From Mytilus edulis (lineage: Eukaryota; Mollusca; Bivalvia; Mytilida; Mytilidae): 64,000 nucleotides of DNA. The stretch covers positions 38,554,733 to 38,618,732 of the forward strand of contig NC_092351.1 in the NCBI RefSeq assembly GCF_963676685.1. The letters run 5' to 3'. Below are positions 39,501-50,283 of this stretch, one piece after another. The position numbers and the translations under genes are program-made. The notes below the pieces were generated by a model. The model searched no databases. It had not been told where the DNA came from and worked only from the letters and a program-made list of their open reading frames with translations. Within the stretch, counting starts at the first letter, position 1; each line of letters starts with the position of its first letter.

Positions 39501-40614
39501 GATTCAATTGATTTTAAAAAATATTGATTTGTTGGGAAATTTTTCTAAAATATAATGGTTAAAAACAATTCTTAAAAATCCACTGAAATAAGTAAATTAA
39601 GCTAATATTGACAGAGATACACATTTTATGCTATTCAATTTTGATCTGATAGAGGTTTTTTTCAAAATACACAATTCTTTAAAACTTTCTTGAATTATAT
39701 ACAGTAAAATTATAAGGTAGACCAAATAAGTTCATTTTAAATTTCACTTATACCAAATAGAATTGCTCCTTAATTGATCAACATCAAAGATTTTTACCAA
39801 TTTGATTAACTTTAAATTGTTTTTGTTGATGAAAATAAACCAAGAATTTGAATGTTTAATGATGTATAAGTTTTCTGTTTGTTTATATGTAAAATTTGGC
39901 AAAACCCTGGAATCAAATATCCATGAAAAATACGAGTTTTCCTCAATCATGGAAATAATTGAGTCTACAAAAGCTACTTGCATCAAGTAGCCTAACACCT
40001 ATTGTGTTACCATATTATTGTTTAATCAATCCCTCCATAAATGTATGTACATATTATCTCATTCCTGTTTTGTACTTTATAATAAAAAGTCAAATAAAAT
40101 TTTTAAACTTATCTAGTGTTGTAGTTTTTAGTTTGAAAGATTTTAAGTGCATTGAGAATGCATTTTGGAATTAAGAGGCATAATACGCCATGCATAATAT
40201 TCCGAGTTCAATCACAGAATTAAAAACAGTTCACATGATTAAAATATATGGGGTTTATTGCAAACCAATTAATTTTTCATGGCGTTTTATATTGTGAGTA
40301 GAACAATAATACAAATATGTAAAACTGGATTTCTCACTTATAAAATATATCAAGAAATTAAGAAAATCACAAAAAATAAAGTCTTACAGAAAAGGCTCAA
40401 GCAAAAAGAACCTGCAAACAGAAGTTGGTTCACAATTATATATTAATTGGGTTTAAATCTTTTGTATATGTAACACTTACCTGACATACACAATTTTAAT
40501 CCTGGTATCTATGTTGAGTATTTATCAAACCAAATACATGTAACAGGTCAAAATACAGTTCAACAATAGACACCACAAGTCTTACAAGATACAGACTACT
40601 GCCATCAATACCGA

Positions 40615-40885
40615 TTTCATTAGAGGTTTCCTCCCTGAACAGTATCACCAGCCCAGTAGTCAGCACTTCTATATAAATTAACTGTTTATAAAACTGATAA
40701 TTTTTTTTTTGAAATACTCAGGATTACCAATCCAAGTTATAGATTACGTTAGCTGTATTTTATATTTTAATTGGGGATTAAACAAATTTGATTTTATTTC
40801 ATTTGATATGATTTTTTTTAGGCAAAACCTTTTGGAACTTTAGGTCCTCAATGCACTTGAAATTCAAGCTTTATTTGGCCTTTTA
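40615..40885 (-). repeat. Inverted copy of the 'gttatcaa(a/c)ggtaccag' bivalve repeat
   Basis: Blocks tcaccagcccagtagtcagc and ttggaactttaggtcctcaa are the reverse complement of segments in the longer copies at 44885-45125 and 55686-55985. The middle is diverged. Confidence 0.55.
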
Positions 40886-40887
40886 AA

Positions 40888-41270
40888 CTTTTTATACGAC
40901 AGCAAAAATTTGTGGTCATATTTTGGTATCAGGTCATCATGACGTCTGAAGACATTTGGTTTCCGGACAATAACTTAAGTAAATAGAAATCTATGAAATT
41001 TAAACACAAGGTTTATAACCACAAAAGGAAGGTTGGGGGTTTTGCTCTCAACAGTTTAGAAAAAGGGGGTCCAAATAAGCATTTTTCAAGTTTCTAGACA
41101 ATAACTTGTGGAATGCTGTATGGATCTCTGAAATTATACCACAAGTTTCCATACCACAAAGGGATGGTTAGGATTAGCATTGGGGGTTATGACTCAAACT
41201 GGTTAGGAATTAGTTGCAAAAAGGGGTAAAAACAAGAGATTTCTGGTTAATGGACAATGACTTAAATACA
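40888..41270 (+). mobile_element. Left part of a TATACGACCGCA element
   Basis: Starts tttatacgacagcaaaaatt, like the left end of the element at 42396. It holds two ~160-bp repeat units (aggaaggttggg..., then a diverged copy) and lacks the right end. Confidence 0.6.
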
Positions 41271-41599
41271 ATACATAATTTAAAAGCAGTGTATAAAGGA
41301 ATGGTGTATTGTCTTGAGGTGATTAGCTGTCAATTTATTTTTAGAAATATGACTAATATGACAGAATACAGAGAACAATTAAATTAATAAAATAATGCAG
41401 AGATAACTTATACTAATACATACATGTGTTCAACATATTAAATGTTAATTTGGGATCTTAGTGACAATCTTAATTCATATCACTTAGAACATATATAGAT
41501 TAATCTCTATTAGATTCCTCTATAGTAATTATGCAGCCTATCTTTCAGCTTTTGTCATGTAGTATTGATTTTAATTTTTTTTCTGTCTTGAAATTGGGT

Positions 41600-42095
41600 G
41601 CTACAACAGGGTGTTGGGTGTGCTATTTATAAAAGTAAACCATTATGGGTCAAGGTATGGCCTTTAACACAGAGCCTTGGCTCACATCGAACAGCAAGCT
41701 ATAAAGGGACCCAAAAATTACTATTGTAAAACCATTCAAACGGGAAAACCAACGGTCTAATCTATATAAACGAGAAACACATATGAACTACATAAACAGA
41801 CGACATCTACTTACATCAGACTAAGGACAGATCTATCACAAGCCAGGAACATGTTGTTCAGTGGTTGGCGTTGGTTCAAGTCTATCGTATTTGTTTTTTC
41901 GTAAATTGTTTTGTTATAAATTAGGCCATTATTTTTTTTCTATTATAATATTAGGTCCGACTTCTATAATCAACCATTCCGTATAGGTTTTAATTGCTGA
42001 AGACCGTGCAGTTGCCTATAATTGCTAGCATCCACTCATTCAAATTTGGTTGATAGTGGTTTCATTGGCAATCATACCAAATCTCCTTTTTTTAT
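41600..42095. repeat. Two dispersed bivalve repeat fragments, opposite orientation
   Basis: 41610-41780 is the reverse complement of the family at 26205-26405 (agcaagctataaagggaccc, cattcaaacgggaaaacca). 42040-42090 holds the related end ggtttcattggcaatcatac on the plus strand. Confidence 0.6.
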
Positions 42096-42395
42096 TGTTC
42101 ACTCAAACTTCTTTTCTTATGCTCAAGGAAGTACGAATTCTCTGATTCATACGGAATAACAACAACAAAATACAACAGAGAGAGGAACACGAAGGGTACC
42201 TATAGCACTGGCTATTACTTTTAAGGGATACAACCGAACACAGTATAAACGTCCTTCAGAATTTCGAGCATATTATCAACTGTTCTCTGGTATAACAGTT
42301 TTTATGTTATATAAATATATCTTATCATCATGTTGTGTTAAATAAAACTACACTTTTTTTTTATCACGGATTGACCTTTTTTTGTCATTGAAACC

Positions 42396-44375
42396 ATTTT
42401 TATACAACCGCAAAAATTGAAAATTTTTTGGTCGTATATTGGTATGACGTTGGCGTCGTCTTCTGCTTCTTCGTCGTCATCCAAATATTTTTAGTTTTCG
42501 CACTCTAACTTTAGTAAAAGTGAATAGAAATCTATGAAATTTTAACACAATGTTTATGACCAAAAAAGGAAGGTTGGGATTGATTTTGGGAGTTTTGGTC
42601 CCAACATTTTAGGAATTAGGGGCCAAAAAGGGCCCAAATAAGCATTTTCTTGGTTTTCGCACTATAACTTTAGTTTAAGTAAATAGAAATCTATGAAATT
42701 TTGACACAAGGTTTATGACCACAAAAGGAAGGTTGGGATTGATTTTGGGAGTTTTAGTTCAAACAGTTTAGGAATTAGGGACCAAAAAAGGGCCCAAATA
42801 AGCATTATTCTTGGTTTTCGCACAATAACTTTAGTATAAGTTAATAGAAATCAATGAAATTTAAACACAAGGTTTATGACCACAAAAGGAAGGTTGGGAT
42901 TGATTTTGGGAGTTGAGGTCTGAACAGTTTAGGAATTAGGGGCCAAAAAGGGGCCCAAGTAAGCACTATTCTTGGTTTTCGCACCATAACTTTAGTATAA
43001 GTAAATTGAAATCTATGAAATTTAAACAGAAGGTTTATGACCATAAAAGGAAGGTTAGGTTTGATTTTGGGAGTTTTGGTCCCAACAGTTTAGGAATAAG
43101 GGGCCCAAAGGGTCCAAAATTAAACTTTGTTTGATTTCATCAAAAATTGAATAATTGGGGTTCTTTGATATGCCGAATCTAACTGTGTATGTAGATTCTT
43201 AATTTTTGGTCCCGTTTTCAAATTGCTCTACATTAAGGTCCAAAGGGTCCAAAATTAAACTTAGTTTGATTTTAAAGAAAATTGAATCCTTGGGGTTCTT
43301 TGATATGCTGAATCTAAAAATGTACTTAGATTTTTTATTATTGGCCCAGTTTTCAAGTTGGTCCAAATCAGGGTCCAAAATTAAACTTTGCTTGATTTCA
43401 TCAAAAATTGAATAATTGGGGTTCTTTGATATGCCAAATCTAACTGTGTATGTAGATTCTTAATTTTTAGTCCCGTTTTCAAATTGGTCTACATTAAAGT
43501 CCAAAGGGTCCAAAATTAAACTAAGTTTGATTTTAACAAAAATTGAATTCTTGGGCTTTTTTGATATGCTGAATCTAAACATGTACTTAGATTTTTGATT
43601 ATGGGCCCAGTTTTCAAGTTGGTTCAAATCAGGATCCAAAATTATTATATTAAGTATTGTGCAATAGCAAGAAATTTTCAATTGAACAGTATTGCGCAAT
43701 AGCAAAAAATCTTCAATTGCACAGTATTGTGCAATAGCAAATATTTCAATTGCACAGTATTGCGCAATAGCAAGAAATATCTAATTGCACAATATTGTGC
43801 AGTAGCAAGAAATTTTCAATTGATTGGAGTTATCTTTCTTTGTCCAGAATAGTAGTTGAATCAACTTAAATCATTGTTTTATACAATATACAATGTATAT
43901 TCACTTTACTACCAACTGATAAATTAAAACAATCTTTACCATTCAGTGATAACAAGCACCTTTTGTTACATTTTAATATTTTATGATGTATTTAAATGAG
44001 TAGTTATTGTTGCAAACTCCATTAGAAATTTGAATTGAGATCAGTTTTGGAAAAGGGAAAGGGGATGTGAAAAAAATGGGGGGGGGGGGGTTAAATTTTT
44101 CTCATTTCAGATTTCATAAATAAAGAAAATTTCTTCAAACATTTTTTTGAGAGGATTAATATTCAACAGCATAGTAAATTGCTCAAAGGCAAAAAAATAT
44201 TTTAAGTTCATTAGACCACATTCATTCTGTGTCCGAAACCTATGCTGTGTCAACTATTTAATCACAATCCAAATTTAGAGCTGAAGCCAGCTTGAATGTT
44301 GTGTCCATACTTGCCCCAACCGTTCAGGGTTCAACCTCTGCGGTCGTATAAAGCTGTGCCCTGTGAAGCATCTGG
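42396..44375 (+). mobile_element. 2-kb TATACGACCGCA element with three tandem arrays
   Basis: The left subterminal repeat tttatacaaccgca pairs with tgcggtcgtataaa at 44338-44352. It is followed by a hairpin-like agctgtgccctgtgaagc and CTGG|T (44372-44376), which matches the CTRR-T end of Helitron-type elements (inference). Array 1: four ~160-bp units (ttcgcac at 42497, 42656, 42817, 42978). Array 2: ~130-bp units alternating in type (ggtccaaaatta at 43111, 43246, 43372, 43507, diverged at 43632). Array 3: five ~35-bp units around the palindrome TATTGCGCAATA (43655-43815). No transposition protein is encoded. Confidence 0.7.
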
Positions 44376-44884
44376 TTGTCTTTATTGCTTGAATTGTAGA
44401 AGTCAAATAATTTCTCATCAATTTCTGCATTTCTTGTTTCCAGATAGCTACAAGGTGATTTTCAGAATCCTCCTACTTGAATATCAGTTACACAACATTT
44501 TTGTAGACATTTGGCAATGATAGATAATTTTGTTGATACAGTTTCATATTGGGTGGGTTCGCTTTAGTAAAGGCCTAGGGATCGACTATACTTTGTTATT
44601 CATAGCTGTTTCGTTGGTCATTAGAACAACTTTTGAAAAGACTGTTATAAATATATTTTGACTGTGACAACGCCGTAAACCACTGCAACAGTCCTCAAAT
44701 GACTGTGGATTGCATTTTTGTTTGTTTTTCACAACCCTTAAAAGTGTTGGGACAGACATAAATTAACAGTTACAACCAAATAAGGAAACTGTCGCAACCC
44801 TTACAGTTATTATGAAATGATTTGACAGTCATTTTCAGTCTTCCACAGACTAAGACAGTCGTACGATGACTGTTACTGGTATGG

Positions 44885-45125
44885 ATAGTTATCAACGGTA
44901 CCAGGCTTTTAATATTTAAGCTAGACACGCGTTTCGTCTTCATAAGACCCACCAGTGACGCTCAGATCAAAATAGTTATACAGACAAACAAGTTCAAGGT
45001 TGAAGAGCATTGAGGACCCAAAATTACAAAATTACAAAACGGTTGTGTGTGCCAAATACTGCTAAGGTAATCTATTCCTTGCATAAGAAAATCCTTAGTA
45101 TTTCGAAAAATTTATACTTTTGTAG
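44885..45125 (+). repeat. Dispersed bivalve repeat ('gacgctcagatcaaaatag' family)
   Basis: Contains atagttatcaacggtaccag, cacgcgtttcgtcttcataa, gacgctcagatcaaaatagt and gaagagcattgaggaccca. I recognise it as an abundant mussel repeat. Further copies lie at 55686-55985 (+), and at 4655-4725, 40615-40885, 49515-49665 and 50905-51190 (-). Confidence 0.7.
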
Positions 45126-46075
45126 ACAGTTGGGTTTTCGTCACGTATTGAACACTCACGTAGATTAGAAATTAAATGAATTATGATTATCTAAGATTTA
45201 CTAAATATCTTTAGCGGTTTATTCAGTTGTCGATCAGATTCCCTGAGTGTTCACTAGCATTTCACATCTGCCAAAATAGTTATGTACTAATGATGAAAGA
45301 AGTCACACATATAACAACATCTTCATCGTTGAATAAAAGTGACAAATTAATACATCGATTAAAGTTTGCTATATCACAGTGTGGGAACGGAACTGTACAG
45401 TTTTCTAATAATTTGGTCATTCGGGAGACTGTCAAGCGGTGCTCCGACATTCGCAAAAAAACAAGTTGCTTGATGGAAACTTTGACGAACTCTTATGTTA
45501 CTATATAACGTTTCTGCTTCAAAATTTAATAGCTCAAACATTCTTTATGTAAATATGAACCAATAAAATAATTAGAAAGATATATGCATCAAAACGTTTT
45601 CCTTAGAATTGTGGAGCTCCGTGTAAAACGATCAAAATTGTCACACAACAGCGATCAAAAATGTCAAATAAACATCGAAAAATCAATGTTTGCTACCTGA
45701 ATTTTCACATGTACCTTTTCTGATATATAGTCTTACCTGTCTGAAAGTTTCAAAGCCATTGTCTCAGTAGAAATCTTAATATATTCATTTTCTCCATGTC
45801 GGATATTTTTATTGACTGTACAATCGCTCGCAAGTTTACTGTAATATCACTCGGAGCCTTCCTGTACACTCACTCGGAGCTTTCCTGTAGAATTGCTTGG
45901 CCAAATTTATTAAATTCATTGTATATGCATTGCATTGGTTGTTTATTGCTGTCCTATTATATTCATATATGGTATTTGAAGTGAAAATAAGCATATAACC
46001 AGTTATTTTGACAATTAAGATTCTATCAAAGAACCCTTTTATTGTGACTATATCAGAGACAAAAATAAAATGTGT

Positions 46076-46335
46076 ACAATAGATATAAAAATGAAGGTGT
46101 GGTTTGATTGCCAAAAAGGCAACTCTCTGCAAGAGACCAAAATGACACAGAAATTACCAACTATAGGTCACCGTACGGTCGTTAACAATGATCAAAGCCC
46201 ATACCGCATAGTCAGCTATAAAATGTCCCGAAATAACAATGTAAAACTAGAAAACTAACGACTTTTTATGTACAAAAATGAACGAAAAACAAATATGTAA
46301 CACATAAACAAACAACCACTGAATAAGTAATAATA
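46076..46335 (+). repeat. Dispersed bivalve repeat ('ggtgtggtttgattgcc' family)
   Basis: Same family as 17389-17790 by gagaccaaaatgacacagaa, cgatcaaagccc-type and acaaatatgtaacacataaa blocks. Sequence to 47450 holds further diverged fragments of similar repeats (for example gtgatatgattgtcaaag near 46935) and no gene. Confidence 0.65.
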
Positions 46336-47487
46336 CAAGACAAAAATAAAAGGACAGTACAAAATATGTTAAGAATCTAATTTAAAATGAAAATGAAAAG
46401 AATCCTCGTACAAAATAAATATTTATGTATTCCGAAAAGGTGACTAGATTCTCTGGAAGGGTAATTATCATATTTTGAATTTTACTTAATATATTATTTA
46501 CCAGCAATTTAAAAAAAAATTATAAATACATGTTAGAATTATACAACAAAAAGAATTTTTCATCACAGGATCGGGATATTGTAACAAGGAATTCGAATGT
46601 AGAAGGGTGGTAGCTAACCACTGATCCTAGAAAAGACACGTATATGTCAATTAACATGATATTAGAATAAGAAGATGTGGTATAATTTTAAATGAGATGT
46701 CTGTTTATTACAGGTTATAGCTACTGGTAGAAAAAGCTCCAGTAAAATTAAATTTTATCAAGGTTGAGAGAGGACTTGATATCTGAAAGACAGAGTAAAC
46801 ACAAAATCCTTCAACATATTTTTTTTATATCAATGTCACGATTAAGGAACTTTTCAATATTCCCAACTATAGCATCCGACAAATGAACGAAACAGTTGGT
46901 TTATCAAACCACATTTATATCTTCAATATTAAAATAAGGAGATGTGATATGATTGTCAAAGTTCAAAAAATAAATGGATTTAAGCAATTACAGTCGGCTA
47001 TAAAAAGTCCCAACATGAAACATAAGAATCAATACTTTTCGAACTCAACTGACGGCCTAATTCATAATAAAACAATTTACCAAAAACATATTTGACAGAC
47101 ATGAAACAACGACTCTTGACTTGAAACAGGTACATAAAGAATTTGGCAGGGTTAAAAATGTCTGTGTGCGCTCATTTCTCTCCAAAACTAGCACAGCATA
47201 AGACCAAACTATAAAAAATCAGATGAATGATCGGATCATCATACTATCATTGACGATATCAGACCAAGTGCGGATCCCGCCTTTCTGCAAAAAAGACCAA
47301 ACCACGGAACACCATGAAACGTCCACAATATAAAAAAATCGGAAAAATGGGGTTTCAACCACCAAAACTCCCTCTACCCGCATACCAGATCCGCTAATGC
47401 AGGCTGCATCCATTCAAATAAAACTGAGCGTCAAACATCATTAACACTTTTGAGTGTGTAATTTACTAGGTTTAAAAAAATTTGTAA

Positions 47488-48343
47488 GGGTTCCGCGGAA
47501 CCCAGTGTCTCGCCTACTTTGGCTGTTAATTGCAGGCTCAACAAAAAAGAGGAAACAAATCAATGAAAATATTCCTCTTGATACTATCTTTTGATTGTAA
47601 ATAAGAAGCTTCCGTCCAGGATAGTTAATGAATCTAATAAAGGTAAAAAAAACTTTAACTGCAGATTGTTATATAATGTTAACTGGAAGAAAAACTAAGT
47701 CCATTTATAAGTAAAATGTAGATACACAGGTACAAAGTTTTAACAAAATGTTCTTCTAGATACTAGCTTTTGATCATAAACAAGCATCTGTCTAAGTTTG
47801 GTACAAATCAAATACTAGTATAGTATAAGAAAGTTATTAAAATTTTAAAAACTTTAACCACAGAGTGAATGGGTTGTTTCCTGGCAGAAAATCTAAGTCC
47901 ATTCAAAAGTAAAACACGAAAAAAATGGACTTAATTTTGTTTCAAGATTTACTTCTGGATACTATCTTATGATCAAAAACAAGCTTCTGTCCAAGTTTGG
48001 TACAAACCCAGGATAGTTTAAGAAAGTTATTAAAATTTGAAAAACTTTAACCACAGAGTGAATGTAATGTTTCCCGGCAGAAAAACTAAGTCCATTCATA
48101 GGAAACTTACGGAAAATATAGAATTTTATTTTTACAAAATTTACTTCATGATACTATTTAATGATCATAAACAAGCTTCTGTCCAAGTTTGGAAGAAATC
48201 CAGTACAGTTTAAGAAAGTTATTAAAATTTCAAAAACTTTAACCACAGAGTGAATATTTATGGACCCCGCCGACGACGACACCGACGGAATGTAGGATCG
48301 CTATGTCTCGCTTTTTCGACTAAAGTCGAAGGCTCGACAAAAA
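47488..48343 (+). mobile_element. Repeat element with terminal hairpins and ~195-bp tandem units
   Basis: It starts with the perfect 16-base palindrome GGGTTCCGCGGAACCC and ends with the hairpin TCGAC-taaa-GTCGA and ggctcgacaaaaa. Three internal units (ctaagtccatt at about 47695, 47893, 48086) each contain caagcttctgtccaagtttg-like blocks. I recognise the ends as a recurrent bivalve family. It lies inside the fold-back element. Confidence 0.65.
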
Positions 48344-48461
48344 TGATAACAATACCAATTAACTAACTGTTATTAAATCGTAACAGAAAAAGGAGAGAAA
48401 AATCATGCCAGACATATGTGGTATTAGGATTGCAGTAAGGCATCAACCATTTGATTTTCTT

Positions 48462-48694
48462 GGGGGGGGGGGGGGGCTATGGATTTTTTTTGGAGAAAAA
48501 AAGTTTGTTTATAGTTTTGGGAGAAAAAAATAATTTGTTTTTGATTCTGAGCTGCCACTCTATGTAATACTAAAATTGAAAGAAGGAATAATTTTCGACT
48601 TGTCGCGAAAATAATAGATTGTTTTACGACGCATTCGAAAAAATAGGTTTGCCAGAAAAAAAATCCATAGCCTCCCCCCCTTCCCCCCCCCCCC
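48462..48694. mobile_element. Small inverted-repeat element with poly-G/poly-C ends
   Basis: G14-ctatggattttttt on the left mirrors aaaaaaatccatagcctc and C-runs on the right. The interior has gagaaaaaaa-type repeats in both orientations. A short fold-back repeat that I recognise as frequent in bivalves. Confidence 0.7.
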
Positions 48695-49514
48695 TAATAC
48701 CTCAGACTAGCTTGCTTGCTAGCTGGACCGTAAAGTCATAACAAGGTAAAGTATGTTACTCTCCTTTCGGAGTAGCCTAATTGGCCAAACGATGAAAAGA
48801 ATAGCTCCAAACGATTGTACAGGAAGGCTCCGAGTGATATTACAGTAAACTTGCGAGCGATTGTACAGTCAATAAAAATATCCGACATGGGGAAAATGAA
48901 TATATTTGGATTTCTACTAGGACAATGACTTTGAAACTTTCAGACAGGTAAGACTATATATCAGAAAAGGTACATTTGAAAATTCAGGTAGCAAACATTG
49001 ATTTTTCGATGTTTATTTGACATTTTTGATCGCTGTTGTGTGAAAATTTTGATCGTTTTACACGGAGCTCCACAATTCTAAGGAAAACGTTTTGATGCAT
49101 ATATCTTTCTAATTATTTTATTGGTTTATATTTACATAAAGAATGTTTTAGCTATCAAATTTTGAAGCAGAAACGTTATATAGTAACATAAGAGTTCGTC
49201 AAAGTTTCCATCAAGCAACTTGTTTTTTTGCGAATGTCGGAGCACCGCTTGACAGTCTCCCGAATGACCAAATTATTAGAAAACCGTACAGTTCCGTTCC
49301 CACACTGTGTATATAGAACAAATGTCCTGTTATATTCTCCAACATATTTCCTGATGATATCAATCATAGTTAAATTTAATAAAAAGGGGCTCCAAATAAG
49401 ATTTACGCCAATCAGAATCAATTATTGTTCATTTGCTTTTAGTTTAGATCCTGAGTAATGTCATGACTAGCCGGTGATATTGGTGAATCAGGATACATGC
49501 ACGAGTACTCGGAA

Positions 49515-49665
49515 TTTTTAAGAAATCTATTTGGCAAAACTTTTAGGAATTTTGGTGTTCAATGCTCTTCAACTCCCTTCTTTATTTGGTCTTTTCAACT
49601 GATGAGTCTTTTGTAGACGAAAAGCGCGTCTGGCGTAAATACACAATTTAATCCTGGTAAATATG
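49515..49665 (-). repeat. Inverted copy of the 'gacgctcagatcaaaatag' family (3' part)
   Basis: ttcaatgctcttcaactcc and gagtcttttgtagacgaaaa are the reverse complement of blocks in 44885-45125 and 55686-55985. Confidence 0.6.
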
Positions 49666-50283
49666 ATGAGTTTATCTATATGTAGGGACATGTAAACTAT
49701 GTCTCTGGTATATGTATCTGGATCATTATAAAATATTTTCGTCAATTATGTTATACCGTCAGATGACATTTCTGTCGGTTGAAAATACATTTTTTTGTCG
49801 TTCCAATAAGTGTTTTTAGTTTCCTGAATGAAAATAACTAAAACCGAAGGTTAATGAAAAAGGAAATATTCAAATATTTAGGATCCGGTATTTTAGCTAT
49901 TAAAACTTTGGAAAAGCATGATAAATGAATAACAAATTATTAAATCATGGTGCATTAGTTCATATGCTAGTATCAAAGATTCTGTGACCAATTAGTTTTT
50001 ATCTCATGACCTGTTAAACGTTATCATGTAATACATTCTTTCGTGGATGATATTTTTAGGTGAGTTCCTATATGCCTATAATATCTGATTGTCACCGTGC
50101 GAACACAGACATGATAACATAACATGCGTAAGTAGTAAGTTTCTAAACATATTAATCTGCAATCATGATATATATAGATAGAGTAAACTTTTTTGTTTTA
50201 GGTAAATATGTCATTATTTGTAAGTTGTACAATTTCATTAAGGAAAATCAAAGCTTACTATTGTCATGATTGTTTTCTATTTG

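Larger units (their letters stand above)
45369..49316. mobile_element. 3.9-kb fold-back element with 536-bp inverted arms
   Basis: The left arm (45369-45904) and right arm (48781-49316) are inverted copies with only scattered differences. The outer ends read ctatat-cacagtgtgggaac in both orientations and the inner ends end at ttggccaa. Each arm carries an open stretch encoding the same ~43 residues, beginning QCGNGTV and ending NSYVTI before a stop (45378-45508 + and 49176-49306 -). The interior is other repeats (46076-46335, 47488-48343, 48462-48694). No transposase is seen. No target duplication could be fixed by eye. Confidence 0.8.

Noticed and set aside
42486..43815. Possible CRISPR-like array
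   Set aside because: Units are contiguous tandem repeats without unique spacers, in an animal genome and inside a mobile element.
49228..49458. 76-codon plus-strand ORF at the fold-back arm
   Set aside because: Antisense to the arm's other open stretch and not shared by the left arm as a complete frame.
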